A stretch of 64,000 bases of DNA. Origin: Dorea sp. 5-2. GTDB taxonomy: Bacteria > Bacillota > Clostridia > Lachnospirales > Lachnospiraceae. Under the pieces are notes generated by a model. It was not told where the DNA came from, did no database searches, and was given only the letters and a program-made list of their open reading frames with translations. Positions within the stretch are counted from its first letter, which is position 1. Each line of letters opens with the position of its first letter. This document shows positions 56,020 to 62,735 of this stretch, one piece after another. A program made the translations under genes and the position numbers. The DNA is taken from the NCBI RefSeq assembly GCF_000403455.2, contig NZ_KE159737.1:340699-404698 (forward strand), given 5' to 3'.

Positions 56020-57051
56020 TTATCGTACCGGAAGCATGATGGAAAAATCAGAACCTTGCCCGGGAACTGAGACTACCTTTATATAACCGCCCTGCTGCAT
56101 CACGATCTGGCGCGCCAGATACAGCCCGATGCCTACGCCTTGCTGTTCGTGTATTTCTTCTTCACGGTAAAAGCGCCGGAAGATCGCCGCGTGATTGCTT
56201 TCGGAAATCCCTTTGCCGGTATCGCTTACCTTGATTTCCACATACATTTCCCATGGAACCACAGACACGGTTATCTTTCCGCGTGACGGGGTATATTTCA
56301 CAGCATTGTCCAGAAGGTTAAACAAGGCTTCGGTTGTCCATTTGCTGTCATGGGATAAAGTCAAATGCTCCGGGCAGTCCACCGACACGGCGATCTCCTT
56401 CTTCTCCGCCGCATAGACGATCCCGCTCATTGCCTGCGCCACAGTATCAAAGAGCCGGCAGGCTTTCTTTTCCAGACGAATGACGCCTGTTTCCAGGCGG
56501 GAAGTCTTAACGAGAGCCTGAAATAAGAAATCCAGTTTGTCCGTCTGACTGCGGATGCCCCGGACAAAATCAGTGCGCTCTGCGTCAGATACAGGGTAGG
56601 TAAGTAAAGTGTCCGTTACCATTTTCAAATTACTGACCGGCGTTTTCACCTGATGTGAAATATCAGACACAAGAGACTGTAGTTCCTGGCGTTCTTCATC
56701 CACCTTCCGCTGGTTTTCCTGCATGATCTGATAGAGCCTTGTCAGCCGGTGGCTGATTCTGGCAAGCTGGGTTTCGCCGTCCTGCGGGCAGTGCGGCGCC
56801 TCATTCCCGGCGATCATGCAATCTAATGTCTGGCACAGGTCAGAGGTAAACCGGGCAAGCCGTTTTCCAAACGTCTGCGTCAGCACAGTAAGACAGATCA
56901 GGGCGCACGCTGACAGCGCCCCGCCGGCGGCCAGTACCGCCGTCTGTTTTGTCGCAAGAAAAACACTTATGGTGATCACTGCCATGGCTGACAGCATTCC
57001 TGCCGTAACACACTGGAACAGCCGTTTTGATGAAAGGAAGCCCCGTTTCAT
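56020..57051 (-). CDS. Sensor histidine kinase of the BceS/OmpR-partner type
   Basis: 343 residues. Two membrane helices lie near the N-terminus (CVTAGMLSAMAVITISVFLA; LAAGGALSACALICLTVL) with almost no loop between them, the 'intramembrane-sensing' shape. HisKA is QSLVSDISHQVKTPVSNLKM, followed by HATPase motifs ALFNLLDNAVKYTP, VSDTGKGIS and GVGIGLYLAR. Such kinases often sense the flux of a partner ABC transporter; the FtsX-type pair follows downstream. ATG 57051 overlaps the regulator stop (ATGA). Confidence 0.88.
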   Translation of the reverse strand: MKRGFLSSKRLFQCVTAGMLSAMAVITISVFLATKQTAVLAAGGALSACALICLTVLTQTFGKRLARFTSDLCQTLDCMIAGNEAPHCPQDGETQLARISHRLTRLYQIMQENQRKVDEERQELQSLVSDISHQVKTPVSNLKMVTDTLLTYPVSDAERTDFVRGIRSQTDKLDFLFQALVKTSRLETGVIRLEKKACRLFDTVAQAMSGIVYAAEKKEIAVSVDCPEHLTLSHDSKWTTEALFNLLDNAVKYTPSRGKITVSVVPWEMYVEIKVSDTGKGISESNHAAIFRRFYREEEIHEQQGVGIGLYLARQIVMQQGGYIKVVSVPGQGSDFSIMLPVR

Positions 57052-57740
57052 TTTGCCTCGCCTCCCGTCCATTGATAGCCCATGCCGTAAACGGTCTTGA
57101 TGTAGGGCGCCCCGCCGTCGGATTCAATCTTGCTGCGGATCCGGCTGATGGTGGTGGTCAGGGTGTGTTCGTCCACATATTTTTCGTCCACATCCCACAG
57201 CTTTTCCAGAAGAAGCCCGCGGGTAAGCACTTGACGGGGATTTTTACGGAACAGGTTCAGCATCCGGTATTCCATCGCAGATAAATTTACAGGCGTTCCG
57301 TTTAAGGTTGCAGATTGTTCGGAGAAATCTAAAACCAGCCGTCCGTCATCATAGACGTCCTTTGTCGTTCTGTGGTGTTCAAGCATGGATAACATAGCTT
57401 TAATCTTACGCTGTAGGGCGCCTAAGACAAAAGGCTTTGTAATATAATCGACAGCTCCCGCCTCATATCCCCGTATCTGGTCGCTCTCCTGATCGTTGGC
57501 TGTCAGGAAGATCACTATGGTGTCCGGCTGGTCCGGCTTGATCAGCCGGCACAGGTCATAGCCGTTTCCGTCCGGCAGGTTAATGTCCAACAGGACCAGA
57601 TCGAATTTCTGTTTGGTCAGGGTATCGGCGGCTGTCCTTGCGTTCAGGACAGAGGTCACGCTGTAACCGTCGGCTGTCAGGTTGTAGGTTAACATCTTAT
57701 TCAAGAGGCTGTCGTCCTCGACGATCAGAATCTGTTTCAT
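57048..57740 (-). CDS. OmpR-family response regulator
   Basis: 230 residues. The receiver has IVEDDSLL, LVLLDINLPDGNG (phospho-Asp) and DYITKPF. The C-terminal winged helix is NGTPVNLSAMEYRMLNLFRKNPRQVLTRGLLLEKLWDVDEKYVDEHTLTTTISRIRSKIE...YIKTVYGMGYQW. It starts the kinase/ABC gene group on the minus strand after GAAGGAG, and probably activates the ABC operon through the repeats at 55932. Confidence 0.9.
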   Translation of the reverse strand: MKQILIVEDDSLLNKMLTYNLTADGYSVTSVLNARTAADTLTKQKFDLVLLDINLPDGNGYDLCRLIKPDQPDTIVIFLTANDQESDQIRGYEAGAVDYITKPFVLGALQRKIKAMLSMLEHHRTTKDVYDDGRLVLDFSEQSATLNGTPVNLSAMEYRMLNLFRKNPRQVLTRGLLLEKLWDVDEKYVDEHTLTTTISRIRSKIESDGGAPYIKTVYGMGYQWTGGEAK

Positions 57741-57862
57741 CTTGTATCACTCCTTCGTTTTTTCAGATAGTATAGCAGATGAATGTCCGTGAAATGTTAC
57801 AGGAAATTTTTGTCCGAGATGAATTTTATCATATATCTATGAATAAATCATCTTGAGCAGGC

Positions 57863-57965
57863 TTGATAGACGCAAGATATCAATATGATAAAGAAGATGA
57901 GATGGTTAATGTGTATCAGGCAATACGAGAAATTCGGATGGAAGAGAGGGAAATCGGTGAGCAGA
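57863..57965 (+). pseudogene. Possible tail fragment of an Rpn-family putative transposase
   Basis: The stretch YDKEDEMVNVYQAIREIRMEEREIGEQ resembles the charged C-terminal coil of Rpn/PD-(D/E)XK-family proteins such as the relic at 30107. No start signal or upstream domain is present, and the frame soon runs antisense into the PEBP gene. Weak call from look alone. Confidence 0.3.
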
Positions 57966-57968
57966 ATA

Positions 57969-58433
57969 TCAGCCGAATTTCCCAACGATACTTCCCTGCT
58001 GAAGAATATGCCCCTTCGCCAGTTTCAGAAAACGTGTTTTTGTAGGAAGTCCGGTTAAAGCAATCTCGCTGTCGAGAGCGTATATTGTGAAGCGGTAGAA
58101 ATGTTGTCTGCCTTTGGGCGGTTTGGGACCGGCATATTTATACCACCCATAACCGATTCCCTGTCTGGCGTTTCCCAACCCGGGAAGCATTTTTCCACCC
58201 GGAACCGCTCCGTCTATCCTGTCTCTGGCTGGTATATTAAAGATGAGCCAATGCGTAAAATCCCTAAAAACCGGGTGGCTGATATCCTCAAGAATAATGG
58301 CAAGTGTTTTTGCACGCGAAGATAGATTATATAATATAAATTCGGGAGAAATATCCTGCCCCCGTCCTGTATTTTCTACGGGAAATGTCTCTTCATTTTT
58401 CATACTGCCGCATTCAAAGATCAGGCTATCCAT
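57969..58433 (-). CDS. YbhB/YbcL family Raf-kinase-inhibitor-like protein (PEBP)
   Basis: 154 residues matching bacterial phosphatidylethanolamine-binding-like proteins: ISPEFILYNLSSRAKTLAIILEDISHPVFRDFTHWLIFNIPA, then GYGWYKYAGPKPPKGRQHFYRFTIYALD, the conserved ligand pocket (D-x-x-x-P...HW, GP-x-PP...H-Y). The biochemical role in bacteria is not established. GGAGGATTGA precedes ATG 58433. It lies 27 bases downstream of a TetR gene and likely shares its transcript and operators. Confidence 0.88.
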   Translation of the reverse strand: MDSLIFECGSMKNEETFPVENTGRGQDISPEFILYNLSSRAKTLAIILEDISHPVFRDFTHWLIFNIPARDRIDGAVPGGKMLPGLGNARQGIGYGWYKYAGPKPPKGRQHFYRFTIYALDSEIALTGLPTKTRFLKLAKGHILQQGSIVGKFG

Positions 58434-58460
58434 GTTTCTTTCAATCCTCCCACAAACAGA

Positions 58461-59021
58461 TCAGCTGTTTTCAAGCTGTCTGATAAAATCATCTACTATA
58501 TTAGACAGGCTTTCTTCCAATGAAAATCCGTCATCAAAAAATCCAGCCGTTTCCAATGAAACGAAGCCGTGCAAAAGGCTGTGATAATAGCGGGAATAAT
58601 AAATCACTTTAGCTTTTTCTTTCGTATATTGAGATAAGAGTTCAAATAAAATTGATTTCACATCCCGCCCCTTCTCAACCAGGTCTTCCAGATTACTATG
58701 AGGAACTTTCATAATAATACGGTACATCTCAGGATTTCGTTTCGCATAGTCACGATACGAGAAGGCAATCGCACGAAGCGCGTCTTCCGGCTTCTTTCCT
58801 GTTGCGGCGTGCAGCATCTCATCGCTCAACTGGCTTAAGGCAAGATGACCAAGAGAACTGTATAATTCGTCAATTCCCTTGATATGTGTATATAGTGAGG
58901 CTGGTTTTATATTAAGCCTTGCCGCCAGTTTGTGCAGTGATAAATGGTCATACCCTTGTTCTTCCACCAATCGTGCGGCTGTCTTAACTACAGCCTCTTT
59001 CGTAAGTCCTTGTCTTGGCAT
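58461..59021 (-). CDS. TetR-family regulator
   Basis: 186 residues. Helix-turn-helix: VVKTAARLVEEQGYDHLSLHKLAARLNIKPASLYTHIKGIDELY. The C-terminal half resembles the TetR_C WHG-type ligand domain (YRDYAKRNPEMYRIIMKVPHS). Two TCCTAA-N5-TTAGGA palindromes lie directly upstream (59035-59076) and should be its own operators. The PEBP gene follows on the same transcript, so both are probably induced together by an unknown ligand. Confidence 0.88.
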   Translation of the reverse strand: MPRQGLTKEAVVKTAARLVEEQGYDHLSLHKLAARLNIKPASLYTHIKGIDELYSSLGHLALSQLSDEMLHAATGKKPEDALRAIAFSYRDYAKRNPEMYRIIMKVPHSNLEDLVEKGRDVKSILFELLSQYTKEKAKVIYYSRYYHSLLHGFVSLETAGFFDDGFSLEESLSNIVDDFIRQLENS

Positions 59022-59034
59022 AGTATCCCTCTGT

Positions 59035-59076
59035 TCCTAACAATGTTAGGAATATTATATCCTAATATTGTTAGGA
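59035..59076. promoter_or_regulatory. Double TetR operator
   Basis: Two copies of TCCTAA-N5-TTAGGA (59035-59051 and 59060-59076), the first extending to a 19-bp palindrome, lie 25 bp apart directly before the TetR start. This is the expected arrangement for two regulator dimers on one promoter. Confidence 0.75.
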
Positions 59077-59089
59077 AGTCAATGCAAGA

Positions 59090-59680
59090 TTAACGCTTAT
59101 CTATAATTTTATCAATTAAGCCAAAATCCATAGCTTCTCTCGCCGTCATATAATGATCACGTTCCGTTGCAACAGCAATCTCGGGAATCGTTTTGCCCGT
59201 ATTTTCTGATAGAATGGTATTTAACCGCTTTTTGCTTCTTTGTATGTGATCAGATATGATTTTTATATCAGCCGCCTGCCCTTGAATCCCATTTCCATGA
59301 ATAGCAGGCTGATGTATCATGATTTCTGCATTGGGCAGAGCGAGGCGTTTTCCCCTCGTGCCTCCCGCCAGCAAAAAGGATCCGAAACTGGCGGCAAGAC
59401 CGATGCATATTGTCGAAACATCACATTTGATATATTGCATCGTGTCATAAATTGCAAAACCCGCCGAAACAGAACCGCCCGGACTGTTTATATAGAACTG
59501 AATATCCTTTTCCGGATCTTGTGATTCTAAAAACAGCATTTGAGCGATAATCAAACTTGCTGAAACATCACTTACTTCCTCTCCTAAAAAAACAATCCTG
59601 TCGGACAATAGTCTTGAAAAAATATCATAACTGCGTTCTCCACGGCTTGTCTGTTCAATAACATAAGGAATCGTGCTCAT
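59090..59680 (-). CDS. clpP: ClpP-type ATP-dependent protease proteolytic subunit
   Basis: 196 residues, complete. The catalytic Ser lies in [13 protein letters not shown], His in [13 protein letters not shown] and Asp in [10 protein letters not shown], so the triad is intact. ClpP forms tetradecamers that degrade proteins delivered by ClpX, ClpC or similar ATPases. It starts with ATGA overlap on an AraC-type regulator and no ClpX gene follows. This suggests an extra, separately regulated ClpP copy rather than the housekeeping one. GAGGAGGTAG is a strong ribosome site. Confidence 0.9.
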   Translation of the reverse strand: MSTIPYVIEQTSRGERSYDIFSRLLSDRIVFLGEEVSDVSASLIIAQMLFLESQDPEKDIQFYINSPGGSVSAGFAIYDTMQYIKCDVSTICIGLAASFGSFLLAGGTRGKRLALPNAEIMIHQPAIHGNGIQGQAADIKIISDHIQRSKKRLNTILSENTGKTIPEIAVATERDHYMTAREAMDFGLIDKIIDKR

Positions 59681-60093
59681 GCCGCCAATCTACCTCCTCT
59701 CAAATAACACATGAATGAGTATCCATGAGACAAACTCGTCATGCATATCTTCGATTGTTTAGGATAGAACACGCCATTTTTCCGATAAATATAAGGCGTA
59801 CATCCATAGGATTGTTTAAAAGCTAACGTGAAAGCTTGCTGTGAATCATAATGCGCTTCATAAGCAATTTCAACAATGGGCTGTTCTGTTTCCACAAGTT
59901 TTTGGGCAGCCAGAGTCAGCCTGCGTCCTTGTATATATTTGTAAACCGTACAATTTGTTTTTTCAGCAAAAATCCTGGCTATATAAAATTTTGAGTAATT
60001 TAATGCATTTGCTATTTTATCAAGCGGTAGATCCTCATCAATGTGTGCTTCTATATAGTCGACTGCTTTTTCTACAACGATATCATGGTTCAT
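59677..60093 (-). CDS. Short AraC-family regulator (SoxS/MarA size)
   Basis: 138 residues, essentially only the double helix-turn-helix ([79 protein letters not shown]) plus a short tail. Longer relatives carry an effector domain after this; here it is missing or replaced. ATG 60093 follows AAAGGAG. It is co-transcribed and translationally coupled (ATGA) with the clpP gene. A 26-bp part of its 3' end recurs at 61410, hinting at local rearrangement. Confidence 0.85.
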   Translation of the reverse strand: MNHDIVVEKAVDYIEAHIDEDLPLDKIANALNYSKFYIARIFAEKTNCTVYKYIQGRRLTLAAQKLVETEQPIVEIAYEAHYDSQQAFTLAFKQSYGCTPYIYRKNGVFYPKQSKICMTSLSHGYSFMCYLRGGRLAA

Positions 60094-60215
60094 GTATGAC
60101 ACTCCTTTCCCTGTTTAATATAGCATAACTTTCTAAAATTATCTTAATAGAAATTGCCCTGATTTAATCGCTCATTGTAATAATCCAATTGGCTTCCTGG
60201 CGTTTCTGCGCCCTT

Positions 60216-60436
60216 GACTAGTACACTGAATAATAAGTAACCCGGCATATAACTTGCCTGATTTTCCATCTGCGTCGTTAGTCTACACTCCGTTACGGAC
60301 CGTGCTGAACATGTGCCACTGGCACATAGCACCGTCAATCGGCGCAACGCCCACTACGCCTCGTTCCTCCGCCTTGCATATGAAAAAATCATTCTGCGTT
60401 ATATGGCCGGGAACTTATTTTTCGGTGTACTAGTTG
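60216..60436. repeat. MITE-like element with ~38-bp imperfect inverted repeats
   Basis: The left end GACTAGTACACTGAATAATA... (60216-60253) and the right end (60398-60436), read in reverse, match over about 38 bases with a few differences (shared: ACTAGTACAC, AATAAGT, CCCGGC, ATATAAC). The ~145-base core holds no convincing gene but has a palindrome ATGTGCCACTGGCACAT. Size, ends and non-coding core fit a miniature inverted-repeat element. The remaining gap up to 60668 is AT-rich with no gene seen. Confidence 0.5.
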
Positions 60437-60667
60437 AGAAATCTGTAAATATCGTTTACGGTATAAGCGATTGCATAAATGTACTTCTTCTAAACGTTAT
60501 ATACCGCAAGAAAGCTTGTTTCCTACTGTTAATCAGATAGAATTATATTTTTTATCAGTGGGAAATAGAAATATCTTCTCAAATCTGTAAAAAATATTGA
60601 ATACTTTTCACAGATTGTAATGTACTAATTGTGGAAAACTTTTTCTTAGTGAATGCAGGAAAATTCC

Positions 60668-60696
60668 TTGACAAAAGCGAAAATACCGCATAGTAT
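60668..60696 (+). promoter_or_regulatory. Sigma-A type promoter of the type III toxin-antitoxin locus
   Basis: TTGACA (60668-60673), a 17-base spacer, then TAGTAT (60691-60696) inside TAGTATATAA. Transcription would start near 60703, just before the antitoxin repeats. The perfect -35 and ideal spacing indicate a strong constitutive promoter, as needed for an excess of antitoxin RNA. Confidence 0.7.
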
Positions 60697-60702
60697 ATAA
60701 GC

Positions 60703-60787
60703 AGGAAGAGAGTCTTCCTAGGTGTCCCACTACCTTAAAGGTGAATTATGATTGGTGTTCCGCCACCATGAAGGGCGAATTATGATG
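60703..60787 (+). ncRNA. Type III antitoxin RNA (ToxI/antiQ type) with two tandem repeats
   Basis: After a 5' hairpin (AGGAAGA/TCTTCCT, 60703-60719) come two imperfect tandem units, 60721-60753 (33 nt) and 60754-60787 (34 nt), about 80% alike. Both begin GGTGT and end GAATTATGAT. In each unit GGTG can pair with the downstream TACC or CACC, a paired change that supports structure. Type III antitoxins are such repeat RNAs, cut by the toxin into pseudoknots that bind and silence it. A terminator and the toxin gene follow at once. The number of repeats is low for the class. Confidence 0.75.
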
Positions 60788-60824
60788 AATGAGTAAGGAT
60801 ATCCTTCCTTACTCATTACTTTTT
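60788..60824 (+). terminator. Terminator between antitoxin RNA and toxin gene
   Basis: AATGAGTAAGGA/TCCTTACTCATT, a perfect 12-bp stem with a 6-base loop, followed by ACTTTTTT. It ends 13 bases before the toxin start. In type III systems this leaky terminator keeps toxin mRNA low relative to antitoxin RNA. Confidence 0.8.
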
Positions 60825-60837
60825 TAGGAGAAGCAAT

Positions 60838-61347
60838 ATGGAGCTCTTTTTTTATGATGTAGATGCAGATTATGTAAAATACCTCAAAGCAACCGAAAAA
60901 GCAAAACGTGGATTTACTCGTGTTCCTGATGTAGAATATGAAAACGAACGAAAAATGGTTTGCGGTGTTGTTTTGGAAATGAATGGATATAAATACTATG
61001 TACCTGTATCTTCCTACAAGAAAAAACAACCGAATAATTTACTGATCCGTTTGGAAGACGATAATTTCAATCAGGTAAAAGGTTCTCTACGCTTTAACTA
61101 TATGTTTCCTGTAAATGATCGCTATATAACTAAACGCAACTTCAATAAAGAAAAACCTGGTCGTAAAGAATTTCTTCGTAGACAATGGGTTTTCTGTAAC
61201 ACTATCACAACTGATATAAAAGAGATGGCTGAGGATACATATAATGGAGTTATTTCAGGTACAGATACTGCATTGATAAATGCATCCTGCGATTTTAAAC
61301 TTTTAGAAGAAGCAGCCAAAAAATATAAACCTGACAACCAAAATTAG
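60838..61347 (+). CDS. toxN: ToxN/AbiQ family endoribonuclease toxin (type III TA)
   Basis: 169 residues, normal size. The family pattern is clear: an N-terminal F-Y-x-V...YVKYL strand-helix, KMVCGVVLEMNGYKYYVPVSSYKKK (core sheet and active-site region), LRFNYMFPV, FLRRQWVFCNTITTDI, and the C-terminal CDFKLLEEAAKKY, as in ToxN's CNFSLLEEKYRDF. The toxin cleaves mRNA and processes its own antitoxin RNA; in several species it blocks phages by abortive infection. RBS TTAGGAG overlaps the end of the terminator. It is the first gene of the AT-rich island. Confidence 0.88.
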   Translation: MELFFYDVDADYVKYLKATEKAKRGFTRVPDVEYENERKMVCGVVLEMNGYKYYVPVSSYKKKQPNNLLIRLEDDNFNQVKGSLRFNYMFPVNDRYITKRNFNKEKPGRKEFLRRQWVFCNTITTDIKEMAEDTYNGVISGTDTALINASCDFKLLEEAAKKYKPDNQN

Positions 61348-61355
61348 TACATATA

Positions 61356-61413
61356 CACCGTAAGGGTAAGTAATATAAGAAGTTTCACCGTAAGGGCATT
61401 AAAGGTACTTACC
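61356..61413 (+). repeat. Short direct and inverted repeats after the toxin gene
   Basis: CACCGTAAGGG occurs at 61356-61366 and 61386-61396 (30-base step), nested in an inverted repeat GGTAAGTA (61365-61372)/TACTTACC (61406-61413). It could form a hairpin in the RNA following the toxin gene. No function can be assigned. Confidence 0.35.
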
Positions 61414-61491
61414 ATGAGACGAACTCATCATGCATATGAGGGTTCTTTAAAATGTTTGTTCGTAAGATAAAGACAGCGTAGTTGTAGAGCA

Positions 61492-61674
61492 ATGCTCAAT
61501 AAAGGACTTATAGAAGTTGGCAAATATGGCGTTGAGCGAATAGATGTTCATAATGATGGAACTGCCACTTATTATACAGCAGGTGGGAATATCTTTACTG
61601 CAAAAGTTAAAGAAGTTCTCAATAGTGATGGGATAGTTTCTAATTCAAGAAATCATCATAAGAACTTATATTAA
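61492..61674 (+). CDS. Small hypothetical protein
   Basis: 60 residues: a compact beta-rich looking stretch (VGKYGVERIDVHNDGTATYYTAGGNIFTAKVKEVL) and a polar tail. No clear ribosome site precedes the ATG, so it may start elsewhere or be a gene fragment. Not recognised. It lies between the toxin gene and other small unknown genes of the AT-rich island. Confidence 0.4.
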   Translation: MLNKGLIEVGKYGVERIDVHNDGTATYYTAGGNIFTAKVKEVLNSDGIVSNSRNHHKNLY

Positions 61675-61697
61675 TCGAGTAGAGAAGAAGGAAAATT

Positions 61698-61937
61698 ATG
61701 GAACGAGTTTTTACAGAGTTACATGACGCATATGAAAATTCGGCGTCAGGGCAAAAAAGTTGCATGGTATGTCTGGCAAGCATTAAAAACGCAAGGAGAA
61801 TCATTGATAGTGAACTCTCCTTGCGGCAAATTTTAGAGTGTGCAGAGGTTCCATTATCTTATTCTAATTGTATGTCTATTGGATTGAATCTTAGTAAATA
61901 TGTGGATGTGAAGGAGAGCAATGCTGAATTTAGATAA
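61698..61937 (+). CDS. Small hypothetical protein
   Basis: 79 residues, mostly helical by appearance, with three Cys (SCMVCLASIKN; ILECAEVPL). The ribosome site GAAGGA precedes ATG 61698 and a clear terminator follows its stop, so it is probably a real gene. Not recognised; no membrane segment or signal peptide. It lies upstream of the three-gene AbiTii operon but is separated from it by the terminator at 61944. Confidence 0.55.
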   Translation: MERVFTELHDAYENSASGQKSCMVCLASIKNARRIIDSELSLRQILECAEVPLSYSNCMSIGLNLSKYVDVKESNAEFR

Positions 61938-61943
61938 TACAGG

Positions 61944-61970
61944 ATAGCTCTGTCTTTTTGACGGAGCTAT
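61944..61970 (+). terminator. Terminator before the AbiTii operon
   Basis: ATAGCTCTGTC/GACGGAGCTAT stem of 11 bp (one G-U) with a TTTTT loop, followed by TGCAAGTTTT. It marks the end of the 61698 transcript and thus the start of a separate unit at 62002. Confidence 0.7.
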
Positions 61971-62001
61971 TGCAAGTTTTATAAGGAGGACTGAAAAAGA
62001 T

Positions 62002-62520
62002 ATGAGTAAAGCAGAAATATGGAATGTTATTATTTTGCTTACACAGGCAGCGATATTGATTGGTCAGCTTTTACTTAGTCAGAAAATAAATCAGCAAACT
62101 ATATCAAGAGAAAAGGGATATTTTCTTATTGAGAAAACTAATATCCCAACGATTAAGGGAGAAGAAGGAAGATTTAGGGATCAATTTAATTTAAATGATA
62201 GCATTGGAATTGGCTTTTATTGTATAAAAGCTGATGTAATATTACGGAGTACAAGTTATAGCGTAAATGGTGTTACATATAAAATTGGACAACCTGTAGA
62301 TGGATTTTTCACAGAAGATAATAGATTCAATAAGCTGAAAGTTTTGCTTGATTTAAAAGAATCAGATTTACAAAAAGACTATCTGGATGTTGAATTTGTT
62401 TTTAAACTGAGAAATGCAGTAGGCTACGAATATACAGAAACAGTCAATATCAGATTTTCTAAAATGGAAGATGCTTCATGGCATTATATAAGCAAATATA
62501 ATATGTCTTTTGATAAGTAG
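62002..62520 (+). CDS. Membrane-anchored protein of unknown function, first gene of the AbiTii operon
   Basis: 172 residues. One N-terminal membrane helix (VIILLTQAAILIGQLLL, residues ~9-25) is followed by a soluble beta-rich domain (FNLNDSIGIGFYCIKADVILRSTSYSVNG; LDVEFVFKLRNAVGYEYTETVNIRF). A strong ribosome site (AAGGAGG) precedes it. The next gene starts 14 bases after its stop. I do not recognise the family. Context suggests a part of the adjacent defence-type module, perhaps a sensor or partner of the small membrane protein. Confidence 0.75.
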   Translation: MSKAEIWNVIILLTQAAILIGQLLLSQKINQQTISREKGYFLIEKTNIPTIKGEEGRFRDQFNLNDSIGIGFYCIKADVILRSTSYSVNGVTYKIGQPVDGFFTEDNRFNKLKVLLDLKESDLQKDYLDVEFVFKLRNAVGYEYTETVNIRFSKMEDASWHYISKYNMSFDK

Positions 62521-62534
62521 AGAGGATTTGATTT

Positions 62535-62735
62535 ATGGGAATACAAATTGGAGATGGAAACAAAATTAAGAACTCAACTATTGCGGAGAAAATAGAGGGA
62601 AGTTCTTCTGAAAAGAAAAGATTTTATGATAAACATCCTTGGATTTCAGGTCTTACAATTTCATTTATTATAGGATTTGCTTTACTATTTCATTTTTGGG
62701 AAAATGTTATTAACTGGATTGAGGGGTGGTTTTAA
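62535..62735 (+). CDS. Small membrane protein with N-terminal RHIM-like amyloid motif
   Basis: 66 residues. Residues 3-16 read IQIGDGNKIKNSTI; I-Q-I-G is the core of the RHIM amyloid motif of animal RIPK1. A polar linker (GSSSEKKRFYDKHP) leads to one membrane helix (ISGLTISFIIGFALLFHF, ~38-56) and a Trp-rich amphipathic tail (WENVINWIEGWF). The adjacent AbiTii protein ends with a near copy of the motif. The layout fits a membrane-damaging effector triggered by amyloid templating; this is inferred. Its stop overlaps the next start (TAATG). Confidence 0.75.
   Translation: MGIQIGDGNKIKNSTIAEKIEGSSSEKKRFYDKHPWISGLTISFIIGFALLFHFWENVINWIEGWF

Noticed and set aside
58101..58584. Plus-strand frames opposite the PEBP/TetR genes
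   Set aside because: Antisense to two clear family members; no ribosome sites.
60730..60786. Tiny leader peptides starting at ATGs in the repeat RNA (for example MIGVPPP)
   Set aside because: No ribosome sites, and the toxin-antitoxin layout explains the sequence better than a leader-peptide attenuator.
60721..60787. CRISPR-like repeats
   Set aside because: Only two adjacent units with no spacers; position before a terminator and a ToxN-type gene fits a type III antitoxin RNA.
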